Shown here piece after piece: positions 33,684 through 42,386 of a stretch of DNA of 64,000 bases. The DNA comes from Croceimicrobium sp963977415 (GTDB taxonomy: Bacteria; Bacteroidota; Bacteroidia; Flavobacteriales; Schleiferiaceae), in the NCBI GenBank assembly GCA_963977415.1, contig CAXBOS010000007.1, positions 128,438 to 192,437 of the forward strand, given 5' to 3'. A model generated the notes under the pieces. The model was not told the origin of the DNA and made no database searches. It worked only from the letters and a program-made list of their open reading frames with translations. The translations under genes and the position numbers were made by a program. Numbering within the stretch: position 1 is the first letter of the stretch; every line of letters begins with the position of its first letter.

Positions 33684-34944
33684 AAACCCGATAGAGAATT
33701 ATATTGAAAACTTCAAGGAGGAGAGCAAGAGCGATCTCCTCCTCCTTGGAACACTTGCCGCTGCAACTGTGTATTTTCCCAAAACAGTTTTCACATATAA
33801 CAATCGTCTTGAAAGTCTTTCGTATATGATAATATATCTTGCTCCACCAGCAAGTGGTAAAGGTATCTTATCAAATGTTCGAGATATAATTAATCCATTA
33901 ATCAAGCATCTTGTAGGGGATGAAGTTTATGTTTCAGCAGACTCCACTGATGCCAGTTTTCTTGAATCACTGAACCAGAGTAAAAGTATGCCACTGCTTA
34001 TGATTGATTCAGAAATAAAAATATTGCTTACCAGCAAAAAAGGGGAGCATGGTAAAAAACTCCGAACAAACATGATGAAGGCTTTTTCCTTTGAGGAGAT
34101 TAGTACTGAAAGAAGGGGAACAAAGACAAGTGACAGACGTAAGTACCACATTTCAGAACCAAGGTTATCAGTTGTATTGACAGGCACCACAGATGACTAC
34201 GGTCCTTTATTTGGCCATGACAGAGATGGTTTCATTTCAAGGCTACATTTAATTTTTCGCGACGACTTTACTGAATGGAAAAGCCCTAAACCGACAATTA
34301 ATCCTGCAAATCTGAAAGACGAAAGCTTCAATTTCGGAGAGAAACTTTTAGAGGCACGAAAGCATTTGTCTAAACTTGAGAAACCGTTTGAAATAACCTT
34401 TAAAGATAATCATTGGGAAAGATTAGACCAGTTTGGAAGTAAGCCCCAGTCATTTGGCCTTGATCATGAAAACAACTTTGTTAGAGAGTCAATCTTCAGA
34501 GCAGGCACCCGAATCTTCAAAGTGGCCGCCATTTTGACCCTTATTAGGAATGCGGAAACACTAACTGGACAAACAATTGAATGCAACGATCACGACTTTA
34601 ACCTGGCTTTCAATCTGGTCGTTAACGATTTGAGAAAAATTGCTCCGCGGCTGGCTCTCGGTAACAATAACCTTTACAAGCAAGACAAAAACTCTGAAAC
34701 CATTTGCATTGACATACTTAGTAAAATTGGAAAAGAGTTTGAAACTCAGGAGTTCATTAAAGCAGTTCAAGTTGCAGGACTATCTGATAGCACTGCCAAA
34801 AGGTTTTTAAAGAAGTTCAGTGAAGAAGGGAATCTCCTGGACAAACGTGGGCAAGGTAAATACAGGAATAAAATACGTAATACTGTCCGAGACGAATCTG
34901 AGAAAACTGAAGTTTCCCGACCGATGCCCCAAAAACCTGGTTAA
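33670..34944 (+). CDS. DUF3987 P-loop protein, element 2
   Basis: The 424-aa homologue of the 2290-3555 protein has Walker A-like APPASGKGILSNV near residue 60 and MLLIDSEIKIL-type strand LLMIDSEIKILLTSKKG. RLSVVLTGTTDDYG corresponds to SMVLSGTPEQV in the other copy, and the C-terminal winged helix is AVQVAGLSDSTAKRFLKKF. The C-terminus is basic and Ser/Pro-rich. It probably unwinds or primes element DNA. A (GGGTCATT)5 array starts 8 bp after its stop, which would suit an origin recognised by this protein or a partner. Confidence 0.8.
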   Translation: MNTSKNPIENYIENFKEESKSDLLLLGTLAAATVYFPKTVFTYNNRLESLSYMIIYLAPPASGKGILSNVRDIINPLIKHLVGDEVYVSADSTDASFLESLNQSKSMPLLMIDSEIKILLTSKKGEHGKKLRTNMMKAFSFEEISTERRGTKTSDRRKYHISEPRLSVVLTGTTDDYGPLFGHDRDGFISRLHLIFRDDFTEWKSPKPTINPANLKDESFNFGEKLLEARKHLSKLEKPFEITFKDNHWERLDQFGSKPQSFGLDHENNFVRESIFRAGTRIFKVAAILTLIRNAETLTGQTIECNDHDFNLAFNLVVNDLRKIAPRLALGNNNLYKQDKNSETICIDILSKIGKEFETQEFIKAVQVAGLSDSTAKRFLKKFSEEGNLLDKRGQGKYRNKIRNTVRDESEKTEVSRPMPQKPG

Positions 34945-34951
34945 TGAACTT

Positions 34952-34991
34952 GGGTCATTGGGTCATTGGGTCATTGGGTCATTGGGTCATT
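34952..34991. repeat. Five tandem copies of GGGTCATT
   Basis: Five perfect 8-bp direct repeats follow the DUF3987 gene. The inverted-type motif GACC reappears in the array at 35106. The location suits an iteron-like replication or binding site; slippage-prone simple repeat DNA is the alternative. Confidence 0.85.
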
Positions 34992-35105
34992 ATACATATC
35001 TGTCAAGAACTAGATCTTTTTATAGTGTATTATTTTCATCATTCTTTTGTAACAAAAAACATAAACACTATCAATAAAAAAATCATAAGGCATTTATAAT
35101 GCTAT
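34992..35105. other. AT-rich spacer between two 8-bp repeat arrays
   Basis: A 114-bp stretch without a gene, very AT-rich between two short-repeat arrays, as DNA-unwinding segments of origins often are. No DnaA-box consensus was recognised. Confidence 0.35.
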
Positions 35106-35348
35106 GACCTTTTGACCTTTTGACCTTTTGACCCAAATTCTTTCAAAATGATGTGAGAGGCCTGTGTGCAAGACTATTGCCTTAGCAGAATAATCGAGTG
35201 CTACAATGAATGGCTCTCTCACCTTCTTGATCACTTTTATGCATAGATAGCTAAAACGGATTTTCTGACCAGGAAACAGAAGATATAAAGCATTCATCAA
35301 ATACCTTGAATCCCTTCCTACTGTGAAGTACGGGAGCAAAGAAATCAA
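35094..35348 (-). CDS. Small unknown protein, uncertain
   Basis: The 84-aa frame reads on the minus strand and has a protein-like middle (REPFIVALDYSAKAIVLHTG) with mixed hydrophobic and charged residues, but no family is recognised. Its last 20 residues run through the (GACCTTTT)3 array, which weakens the case for an old gene. It may be a small orphan gene or chance. I would not assign a function. Confidence 0.3.
   Translation of the reverse strand: MISLLPYFTVGRDSRYLMNALYLLFPGQKIRFSYLCIKVIKKVREPFIVALDYSAKAIVLHTGLSHHFERIWVKRSKGQKVIAL
35106..35129. repeat. Three tandem copies of GACCTTTT
   Basis: Three perfect 8-bp units followed by GACCC. The unit length equals that of the GGGTCATT array 115 bp upstream, and the GACC core is the complement of GGTC in it, so the arrays face each other as an imperfect inverted arrangement. 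Confidence 0.8.
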
Positions 35349-35430
35349 CCGCGTTCTGAGAAGAACGTATGATTAAATGTGCGATATTCGCAAAATCAAT
35401 TTTTTTTACAAACCTTTTAAATCATTCAAA

Positions 35431-35934
35431 ATGAAGAAATTAATTCTTTTTACTCTGCTGTTAATGTTCAGTATCAGCACGCTTTCTTTTGCCCAGGATA
35501 CACCAACGCCTGCAAAAGAGCGAAATTGGATCGTTGGTGTGGGCACAGGGCTTGGTAGGCCTGACGATTATAACTCGAATATTTGGTCCACGCTAAATTA
35601 TAATGCCACAGTAGGATACAAAAGCTTCACGGCTTCATATTACAGGATACCAGCTTTATATGACTTTGATGAAATGCTAAACTATCTAACAGTTGGTTAT
35701 CAGCATGTATTTTCAAAAAAATCAAATGCTGAAGTGAAGCCTGTTGTTGGATTGGAATATGGTTTCACATCTTATGTTGTCAATACGGGAGTCCAATACA
35801 AAAGACATCAATTTTTAATAGCAATTGGCACTTATAGTGATTATACACTTAATGATATACCAACTTTCCTCCCCGCATTAATCCGCAGGCATTCAAGCAC
35901 TTACACGACCATCAAGTATCAATTCTTGTTTTAA
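35431..35934 (+). CDS. Small outer-membrane beta-barrel-like secreted protein
   Basis: From the ATG at 35431 (18 codons inside the longest frame) the protein is 167 aa. It starts with a clear signal peptide (MKKLILFTLLLMFSISTLSF, then AQ). The mature part has alternating aromatic/hydrophobic strands with periodic Tyr and Gly (NYNATVGYKSFTASYYRI, YGFTSYVVNTGVQYKRHQFL) and ends in YQFLF, a typical aromatic outer-membrane C-terminus. It is probably a small 8-strand porin-like barrel. It lies inside element 2 and could be surface cargo. Confidence 0.65.
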   Translation: MKKLILFTLLLMFSISTLSFAQDTPTPAKERNWIVGVGTGLGRPDDYNSNIWSTLNYNATVGYKSFTASYYRIPALYDFDEMLNYLTVGYQHVFSKKSNAEVKPVVGLEYGFTSYVVNTGVQYKRHQFLIAIGTYSDYTLNDIPTFLPALIRRHSSTYTTIKYQFLF

Positions 35935-36005
35935 ATTTCTCAGAACATATCATTTTTTACAGAGAGGGGCATTAGTGCTCCTCTTTTCATTTAAAAAAAA
36001 CAAAC

Positions 36006-36371
36006 ATGAATACTCCATCTTTTCACAGCGTTACGCTAAAATTTGATTTTGAAAAAATGCAATCGTTCGATGCTCCGATTACCGTGACAAAAGCCTTCGA
36101 TGATTTTCTGACACGTCCTTTTGCCATTGACGTTGAAGACACCAGCTATTTTTATGCAAACGCTGATGAACGCGACGAAGATTTTGAGAATCTGAAGTCA
36201 GTTTTTCCACAATTTTCATTTGTTGATAGCGACGATAACTATTTAGCTGAAAATATAGCTGAAGCAAAAATCAATCATGATAAAGCCGTAGAAGTTTATA
36301 GCAAGTACGTTGGAAAAGCTGAAACAGACCAAGAACGGCTAAGGAGAATAAATGCCTTTAGAGGTGCATAG
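36006..36371 (+). CDS. Unknown small acidic protein
   Basis: The 121-aa cytoplasmic protein is acidic (DVEDTSYFYANADERDEDFE) and ends in a basic helix (QERLRRINAFRGA). It is not a recognised family. It is followed after 12 bp by another small unknown gene, so the two may form an operon within element 2. The strong negative charge resembles DNA-mimic proteins in style only; I would not assign that role without structure prediction. Confidence 0.5.
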   Translation: MNTPSFHSVTLKFDFEKMQSFDAPITVTKAFDDFLTRPFAIDVEDTSYFYANADERDEDFENLKSVFPQFSFVDSDDNYLAENIAEAKINHDKAVEVYSKYVGKAETDQERLRRINAFRGA

Positions 36372-36383
36372 CGATTGAATCAA

Positions 36384-36689
36384 ATGAGCATTAAAAACGA
36401 AGAAAAGACTCTTGACAAGTATTTGAATCCTGAGCAAAAAGCAATTCTGATCAAGCATGATTTGCTGCACTTAGTTGCTCAGGCCATGAAAGCTTATAAA
36501 GACACCAATAAACTTAAAGTTGATCTTTTCATTCAGAAACTTCAATCTGAAAATGATGCAAGATATCTGACGATAAAAAGTAATGAACACAGCTCTGGTC
36601 ATAGAAGAGTTTTAATTCATAAGCACAATTACACAGGTGAAATCATTCAGCAATTGAAAAATCTTAAAGCAGACAATCAAAGACGATAA
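36384..36689 (+). CDS. Unknown small basic protein
   Basis: About 101 aa from the ATG at 36384; an in-frame TTG lies 9 bp upstream. It is mostly helical and positively charged in its second half (SGHRRVLIHKHNYTGEIIQQ). No family is recognised. The close spacing to the acidic protein upstream suggests a co-expressed pair. Confidence 0.5.
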   Translation: MSIKNEEKTLDKYLNPEQKAILIKHDLLHLVAQAMKAYKDTNKLKVDLFIQKLQSENDARYLTIKSNEHSSGHRRVLIHKHNYTGEIIQQLKNLKADNQRR

Positions 36690-36858
36690 GCAGTCTGCAG
36701 TCGGAGTATGATGCCGGCTATAACTCCACAAATTTATCTTATCGATATAGGAGCAAAAGGTCATCTCTGGGAAATTGCGAAACTGTAAACGCAGGGTGAT
36801 GAGTAATTGCGAAAGCATCAGAATCCCAAATCTCTCATATTTTAAGAGCCCACATTCG

Positions 36859-37848
36859 TCATCTTTTTCGCTGGCTAAACTTTAGCATTTCATACTTATC
36901 GGGTGCTTGCATTGTTTGATCAGAAAGCAATGCTAAATCTCTCAAATAGGTTTCGGTGGTAAATACATTAGAATGATCAAGCAAGCGTTGCAATGCACCT
37001 ATATCTTGATGTATTTTGTAAAAAGCTATTGCTCCTGTGTGCCTAAAAGAGTAGAGTGTTTGACCAGGCTTCAGGATTTGAACATGATCCCTGGATGAAG
37101 CTGAGCTATACTCCTCATCCAATTTCGCCATCCAACGCCATTGGTTATTAAAGTAATACTGTCCAAAAGGCTCCGTTTTTTTAGACCATATATTCTCATG
37201 ATCCTCTAAATCCAAAAGACCTCTCTCAATCAACATACTCCTCGTCTCTTCATCAACGGCGACCACTCTCCTTCGAGAATTCTTGGTCCGTTTACCATCC
37301 AAGATTATTTGCTTTAAATCTGGAGAAAAATCACACTTTTTCAAAAGTCTGATTTCCTGATGCGGACGAAGAAATGAGCTATAAACCAAATTCGCACAAA
37401 TTCTCAACTCTTGAAAACGACCGGTTTTATCGATGAATTTCAACAGCTCAATCATCTGATCAAACTGAAAAGGCACGTGCTTGACATACTCGACTGCTTT
37501 AAATTTAATCTGCTTAAACGGATTATATTCGAGCCATTCTCTGTCTACTCCGAACTGAAACAAAGCTGATATATTTCGTTTGATATTATTATAATAAGTT
37601 TTGGAGCTGGTAAATCCATCCAGATAAAAATGTGCATCCGATTTCCGAAAGCAAGATGGTCTTCTGTTGTACTTTTTTATCCTTTTTAAGTATTCCAAAA
37701 AGCTCTTTGATACTATTCTTAAATCTCGCAGGTAACTCTCTGAAAGTGTTTGATCCGAACTCTTTGATTCAACTATCATTTCTATGGTCTTCCCAAGTGA
37801 TAGCCTAGGTTTTGATGTTTTCGTCTGCTCCATATTTTGCTTACCCAT
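36859..37848 (-). CDS. Second tyrosine recombinase in element 2
   Basis: The 329-aa integrase family protein has a SAM-like N-terminal domain (about 25-120) and a catalytic domain with Arg I (SSFLRPHQEIRLL), H-x-x-R (SFRHTGAIAFY), a late His (LDHSNVF) and the nucleophile Tyr (TETYLRDLA). All key residues are present. It is not close to the other two integrases in the window. It stands opposite the Sak4-like/DUF3871 pair, with three 42-bp-spaced motifs in the intergenic region. It may belong to a nested element or control dimer resolution. Confidence 0.9.
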   Translation of the reverse strand: MGKQNMEQTKTSKPRLSLGKTIEMIVESKSSDQTLSESYLRDLRIVSKSFLEYLKRIKKYNRRPSCFRKSDAHFYLDGFTSSKTYYNNIKRNISALFQFGVDREWLEYNPFKQIKFKAVEYVKHVPFQFDQMIELLKFIDKTGRFQELRICANLVYSSFLRPHQEIRLLKKCDFSPDLKQIILDGKRTKNSRRRVVAVDEETRSMLIERGLLDLEDHENIWSKKTEPFGQYYFNNQWRWMAKLDEEYSSASSRDHVQILKPGQTLYSFRHTGAIAFYKIHQDIGALQRLLDHSNVFTTETYLRDLALLSDQTMQAPDKYEMLKFSQRKR

Positions 37849-37904
37849 GATTTAATTTTTAATATTCACAAGTAGCAGAAAAAATTTAAAGTGGTATTCT
37901 TCCA

Positions 37905-38030
37905 AGACTTCTACAAAAGCCCATGAAGTAAGACAGCTTACCACTGACAGTTCTACAAAAAACCCTTTATGCAATAGAGCTTATTCTGAGACTTCTACAT
38001 CCTCTCTTACAGAGGTTGTAGACCTTGAGT
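37905..38030. repeat. Three iteron-like units of 42 bp
   Basis: TTCTACA occurs at 37909, 37951 and 37993, each 42 bp apart, or four helical turns. Units 1 and 3 share AGACTTCTACA and units 1 and 2 share TTCTACAAAA, while the rest is degenerate. An inverted match, TTGTAGA, follows at 38018. Confidence 0.6.
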
Positions 38031-38096
38031 ATTTTGCTAAAAAAATCACTTTTCAACAGACTTGTTAATAACTGGTTTCAAGAAATGAAGTATGTG

Positions 38097-38161
38097 TCAC
38101 CCCCTTGAGAGTACCTTCTAAACACCCCCGGGGGCTAATATGCGATGCCTCTACCCCCCCC
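38097..38161. repeat. C-rich tract with CCCCCGGGGG palindrome
   Basis: Three C-runs of 5-8 bases and a perfect 10-bp C5G5 palindrome lie in AT-rich DNA upstream of the Sak4-like gene. Element 1 has a comparable GGGGG/CCCCCC hairpin at 13499. Shared placement suggests a functional site. Confidence 0.5.
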
Positions 38162-38314
38162 ATTGCTTTTTATAGCATTCCTAAACTACGTATCCATTTA
38201 TAGTTTTTTTTTCTTTGAGCTAGACCCTCAAGTACTGCGATACCTTTTTATAGACCAAGACCATGAGACTACTTCACCATTTGGAATCCACTATTAATTT
38301 CAAATGTTACGATT

Positions 38315-39151
38315 ATGTATTTACGTAAAGCAAGTCGTGGTCACACCAAAATTAAGTGTGCCCTGCAAGGTCCAAGTGGATCTGGAAAAACCTATTCCGC
38401 TCTTCTTATGGCAAGAGGGCTCTGTAAAGATTGGTCAGAGATCGCTGTTATTGACACAGAAAACAACTCTGCCGATCTCTATTCCCATCTAGGAGGTTAC
38501 AATGTTTTGGAGTTAAGACCGCCCTTCAGCCCTGAAGCTTACATCAAAGCAATTGATGAATGCCAAAAAGCGGGTATGAAAGTGATTGTCATCGATTCTA
38601 TTTCGCATGAGTGGGAAGGTGAAGGTGGGATTCTAACCCTTCATAGCTCCATGGCAGGTAACTCGTTTACCAATTGGTCGAAATTAACACCCAGACATAA
38701 CGCTTTCATCCAAAAGATCCTGCAAAGTGAAGCTCATATTGTAGCAACTATTCGCACGAAACAAGACTATGTTTTGACCGAAAAAAACGGCAAACAGGTA
38801 CCTGAAAAAGTTGGACTGAAAGGTGTCACTCGCGATGGTGTTGACTACGAGTTCACTCTTGTTTTCGACTTGGACATTAAGCATCATGCCGTTGCAGCTA
38901 AAGATCGTACAGGTCTTTTTGCGGATCAACCTCAATTTCAAGTTTCTCAGAAAACTGGGGAAGAAATCAAAGCATGGTGTGGTAGTGCTTTAACAGCTGA
39001 ACAGGTAGTTGAAGCGATTAATCTAGTTCAGTCTGTTGAAGAGCTCCGTACTATCTATCACCAAAATCCTGAGCATCAAAATGAGTTAAAAGAATTTTTC
39101 AGTAACCGTAGAACCCAAATAACACAAAACAATGGAAGTATTATCGCTTAG
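38315..39151 (+). CDS. Sak4-like P-loop ATPase, element 2
   Basis: The 278-aa paralogue of the 13989 protein is near-identical through much of the ATPase core: Walker A GPSGSGKTYSALLMARGL, core strand IAVIDTENNSADLYSHLG, Walker B VIVIDSISHEWEG, and later strands IRTKQDYVLTEKNGKQV and DYEFTLVFDLDIKH. The C-terminus diverges more. It overlaps the DUF3871 gene by 20 bp. The strong conservation of this pair, compared with diverged integrases and DUF3987 copies, suggests strong selection or recent exchange. It is likely a ssDNA-annealing or strand-exchange ATPase of the element. Confidence 0.78.
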   Translation: MYLRKASRGHTKIKCALQGPSGSGKTYSALLMARGLCKDWSEIAVIDTENNSADLYSHLGGYNVLELRPPFSPEAYIKAIDECQKAGMKVIVIDSISHEWEGEGGILTLHSSMAGNSFTNWSKLTPRHNAFIQKILQSEAHIVATIRTKQDYVLTEKNGKQVPEKVGLKGVTRDGVDYEFTLVFDLDIKHHAVAAKDRTGLFADQPQFQVSQKTGEEIKAWCGSALTAEQVVEAINLVQSVEELRTIYHQNPEHQNELKEFFSNRRTQITQNNGSIIA

Positions 39152-40049
39152 AAACAATCAAGGATTTATTGATGCCAACACTCTTGCTGTTGACATTCCC
39201 ATCCTGCAAGAGCAAACGATCATTCCAGCTTTTGCTAAAGACAATGAATCAACCATTTCCCATGTAGATTTTGTTGAAAGCATTTACGAAGTGGTTAACC
39301 AAGTTTTTCCCGCAGAATCTATTGCAAATCCGTCAGTAAAAGTCTCGCACCCGATCAAGGGCCGTATACCTGAGGCAAAAGGGAAACCTGCCAAAGAATT
39401 AATGGAACATGAAAAGACCTTATACTATGAACGCATGGCCTTTATGATCGAGGTTCCTTCTGTCCAGGCTAAAATAGGTGACGACACTATCTCTTTAAGT
39501 GTGGGTGGTGTAAGAGCCTATAACTTGGAGAACCTTTACAACAAGAAGAGCCCTGAGCGATTCAAGCTGTTTATAGGCTTTAAGAATTGGGTTTGTACCA
39601 ACCTTTGTGTAAGTACGGATGGCTTTAAGGGCGACTTGAGAGTTTCCAGTGTGCCTGAACTGATGAATTGCGCTGATGATTTATTTGGCTCATACAGGAT
39701 CGACCAGAGCATAAAGAACTTTCAAGGCTTGAAAGACTACTCGCTCAACTCTGAAGAATTTGCTCATATTGTAGGTCGTGCAAAGCAGTATCTGAACCTA
39801 CCGAAAGACCTGAAGTCTCAGAAAGCAGAATTTCCCCTGGGGGATAGTCAGCTCAGTCAAATGGTGAGGGCTTATTACAACCTGGGCAACGAGGTGGATA
39901 TCGACCTCTGGGATTTTTACAATCTCATGACGGGGGCAAACAAGAGTAGCTATATAGATGCAGCCGTTGATCGCGTGGTGGACAGCCATACTTTCACTTT
40001 GAATCTGGCGCAAGCTCTGAAAAATCGGTCTCAGAACTGGTATTTGTAA
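39132..40049 (+). CDS. DUF3871 family protein, element 2
   Basis: The 305-aa protein is closely similar to 14803-15738. Shared blocks include EQTIIPAFAKDNESTISH, VSHPIKGRIPEAKGKPAKEL, KTLYYERMAFMIE, VGGVRAYNLENLYNKKSPE and FPLGDSQLSQM. Divergence is concentrated around residues 185-210. The start ATG lies inside the Sak4-like gene, as in element 1. No enzyme activity is known to me. A terminator follows 6 bp after the stop. Confidence 0.86.
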   Translation: MEVLSLRNNQGFIDANTLAVDIPILQEQTIIPAFAKDNESTISHVDFVESIYEVVNQVFPAESIANPSVKVSHPIKGRIPEAKGKPAKELMEHEKTLYYERMAFMIEVPSVQAKIGDDTISLSVGGVRAYNLENLYNKKSPERFKLFIGFKNWVCTNLCVSTDGFKGDLRVSSVPELMNCADDLFGSYRIDQSIKNFQGLKDYSLNSEEFAHIVGRAKQYLNLPKDLKSQKAEFPLGDSQLSQMVRAYYNLGNEVDIDLWDFYNLMTGANKSSYIDAAVDRVVDSHTFTLNLAQALKNRSQNWYL

Positions 40050-40055
40050 AGAGAT

Positions 40056-40090
40056 AAGCAGACGGGGAAACTCGTCTGCTTTCTTCTTTA
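40056..40090 (+). terminator. Terminator downstream of DUF3871 (element 2)
   Basis: AAGCAGACG and CGTCTGCTT form a perfect 9-bp stem with an 8-nt loop, followed by TCTTCTTTAT. It isolates the Zorya operon from the element backbone. Confidence 0.8.
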
Positions 40091-40449
40091 TGCGTTTCAG
40101 AACCCAAAGCAATACGAATTTAGTTTATGAATCCTTGTTTCCAAAGAAGTTTTTTTGAATGACAAAATCCGATGCTACATTTATCGAACCCTCCCCTAAT
40201 AATTTTCAATATCATCTTTTTCTCACAACACTTTGATTCATAATTGTGAGTTACTTCGATACAATTTAATATTCGCAAGAGAAGTATTCAAAGAATTCTA
40301 CCTAGTTTCAGGAAGCAAAGAAGAATAGATTGTGTTGAAATTTAATATTAAAGCCGAAAAAAGTTTTGGGGAAATTTTTGTTTCCCTTCTTCTAACAAAA
40401 ACAATTTACTTTTTAGTTAAATTCGCCGTACATGTAACCATTTGAATTT
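40091..40449. other. Intergenic region upstream of the Zorya operon
   Basis: About 360 bp of AT-rich DNA without a gene; it should hold the zorABCD promoter. The stretch 40360-40449 is very A/T-rich. I see no palindromic operator or confident promoter consensus. Confidence 0.4.
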
Positions 40450-42375
40450 ATGAAATTGATCGAGGCATTTTTACCTTACAAGGATTTAATTCCTTTTACA
40501 TACAAGTCCTTTGCACCTTTATTCATTATTATCTTAATTCTCATTTTCAGTTGGTTCATAATTGTCCAGTTGCGTTTGACATTTAGAGTTTTGAGGGCTA
40601 TCCCCAAAAACTCTCAGGACCTTACTGAAACTAATTTCAATAAAAACAAATACCTTTCTCCTGTTTGGATTGATTACAAAAACTCCTTCAGGAAATTCGA
40701 CAACCTAGAAAAAACAGAGGAATTGGCGGAGAATTTTTTTAATCAAACTAACATTCTTGGTGCATCTGCTAATCTCAAACTATTGAGTTCTGGACCAAGT
40801 ATATTTGTCGGCCTTGGTATTCTTGGAACTTTTATTGGACTTACTTTAGGCATTTCTGATTTCGAGATGGAAAATACTGAGACCATCAAATCGAGCATAA
40901 CAGTATTATTGGGTGGTATGGCTACGGCTTTCTCAACCTCGATATGGGGAATGCTCCTTTCGGTAATATATACGTTCATTGAAAAATGGTACAGCAATAA
41001 ACTCTCAAACAAATTGCATAGCCTCTCCTACAGTCTTGATCAAAAATACAGAGCAACAAGCGAGCACAAATCGATTGCAGAAAGTATCGTTCGCAGAGAA
41101 ATCCTGTTAGAAGTGTTTAGCTATCAAACTGAGGATGGATCTAAGGTTAGGCCCGGCAATATTCTGAGAGATTTACATAAAGAGTCCGAACAACAAACAG
41201 CCGCTCTAAAAGAATTTTCTACTGATCTTGCTACTAAGATCGAGTTTGGTTTTGATGAACTCTTAAATGATCAAAAAGAGAATATTGCACCTCTTCTTGA
41301 AATGCTTGGTGACAAAATTGACTCTCTTGCTACCAAATTGAATGACCCAGCAAAAGAAATGACCGAAGGAGTTATTTCTGACTTGAAAGTGGCTATCGAA
41401 AGTATGGTAACTGACTTAAAGTCAAGTGTATCTGAGTCGACCAAAAATGAAATGGAGGGAATTGCGAAAGGCCTTCAAGACGCAAGCAAAATGCTTGAGT
41501 CTGTCCCTGATTTGATTCAAAGCTTGAATTCGAATATTAAGTCAGACCTCGATAGCCTGAGTGAGAGAACACGAGAAACGATTGACCAACTGGGCAGAAA
41601 GTCAAATGAAGCTGAAGAAAGGTGGGAACAACAACAAAAAATTATCATTGAAACCCTTCGCACATCAGTAGAGAAAACAGAAGCTGAAACTGAAAAGAAT
41701 ATTCAGAAGCTTTCTGAAAACAGTAAGAATTTCATTGAAGAATTGATGTCTAGTCAATCAAAGGTCGTGAATGATTTAGCAGCAAGTATTGAATCCCTGC
41801 AAGACAATCAAAAGCAGCTAATTTTAGATGCAGATCAATCTATTTCCTCCACGGGCAAGACCATTCAGGAGTTTGACGTCCTTCTCAATAAGTTTAGCGA
41901 AAGCACTATTCAGGTAAACCAAAGCTTAGAACTTTTAAATTCTGTCAATCAAAAACTCCAAAATACTTCTAACTCATTTCAATCAATTGCTGAGCTTTCT
42001 AACGATTCGACTAAGCAATTAAATAACGCACAAAGCAGTTTTGTAAGGTCTCTTGAATCGGCAGAAGGAAATTATAAAAGAACGATTGATCAAATTATGG
42101 AGGCCATGGATAGTGCTAAAAGTCTTTCCAAAGAATTTACTGGAGACTTTAGCAGTATTGAAGAAGCTCTGGGTAAGATCTTTGAAAAGATTCAATCAGG
42201 ATTACTGAATTATGAAAAAACTGTCCGAGAAAGTACTAAAAATTACCTCGAAGAGTACACCAACGGACTAGTGAACTCTACGAATGCCATTTCCAACACG
42301 GTTTCACAACAGAAAGACTCCTTGGAAGATTTGAAAGAGCTATTTGACGACCTAATTGTGGGGCTTAAAAAATAA
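40450..42375 (+). CDS. zorA: Zorya motor stator subunit ZorA (MotA-like)
   Basis: The 641-aa inner-membrane protein resembles MotA/ExbB proton-channel subunits. TM1 lies near residues 20-42 (FIIILILIFSWFIIVQL). TM2 and TM3 are FVGLGILGTFIGLTLGI and AFSTSIWGMLLSVIYTF, with the conserved channel Gly/Thr/Ser pattern. From about residue 200 to the end is a long helical, coiled-coil cytoplasmic tail, the feature that sets ZorA apart from flagellar MotA and carries the phage-invasion signal to the effectors. ZorB follows after 11 bp. Zorya is an established proton-driven anti-phage system; family and order here match type I. Confidence 0.93.
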   Translation: MKLIEAFLPYKDLIPFTYKSFAPLFIIILILIFSWFIIVQLRLTFRVLRAIPKNSQDLTETNFNKNKYLSPVWIDYKNSFRKFDNLEKTEELAENFFNQTNILGASANLKLLSSGPSIFVGLGILGTFIGLTLGISDFEMENTETIKSSITVLLGGMATAFSTSIWGMLLSVIYTFIEKWYSNKLSNKLHSLSYSLDQKYRATSEHKSIAESIVRREILLEVFSYQTEDGSKVRPGNILRDLHKESEQQTAALKEFSTDLATKIEFGFDELLNDQKENIAPLLEMLGDKIDSLATKLNDPAKEMTEGVISDLKVAIESMVTDLKSSVSESTKNEMEGIAKGLQDASKMLESVPDLIQSLNSNIKSDLDSLSERTRETIDQLGRKSNEAEERWEQQQKIIIETLRTSVEKTEAETEKNIQKLSENSKNFIEELMSSQSKVVNDLAASIESLQDNQKQLILDADQSISSTGKTIQEFDVLLNKFSESTIQVNQSLELLNSVNQKLQNTSNSFQSIAELSNDSTKQLNNAQSSFVRSLESAEGNYKRTIDQIMEAMDSAKSLSKEFTGDFSSIEEALGKIFEKIQSGLLNYEKTVRESTKNYLEEYTNGLVNSTNAISNTVSQQKDSLEDLKELFDDLIVGLKK

Positions 42376-42386
42376 GAGATTAAGCC

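Larger units (their letters stand above)
37849..38314. other. 466-bp control region between integrase and Sak4-like gene
   Basis: No gene is seen. The region holds three direct TTCTACA motifs with exact 42-bp periodicity (37905-38030) and a C-rich part with a CCCCCGGGGG palindrome (38125-38134) and an 8-C run (38154-38161). It must contain divergent promoters for the integrase and the Sak4-like/DUF3871 pair, and is a candidate replication or transfer origin. Confidence 0.5.

Noticed and set aside
34820..35077. Frame with repeated Gly-Ser-Leu-Gly-His residues
   Set aside because: It is the translation of the GGGTCATT array overlapping DUF3987 in another frame.
34952..35129. Short repeat arrays that could look like a CRISPR
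   Set aside because: Units are 8 bp with no spacers between copies, and no cas genes are present.
37905..38030. Regular 42-bp spacing suggesting a mini-CRISPR
   Set aside because: Only 7-11 bp are conserved per unit and sequence between is partly similar, so it is not repeat-spacer structure.
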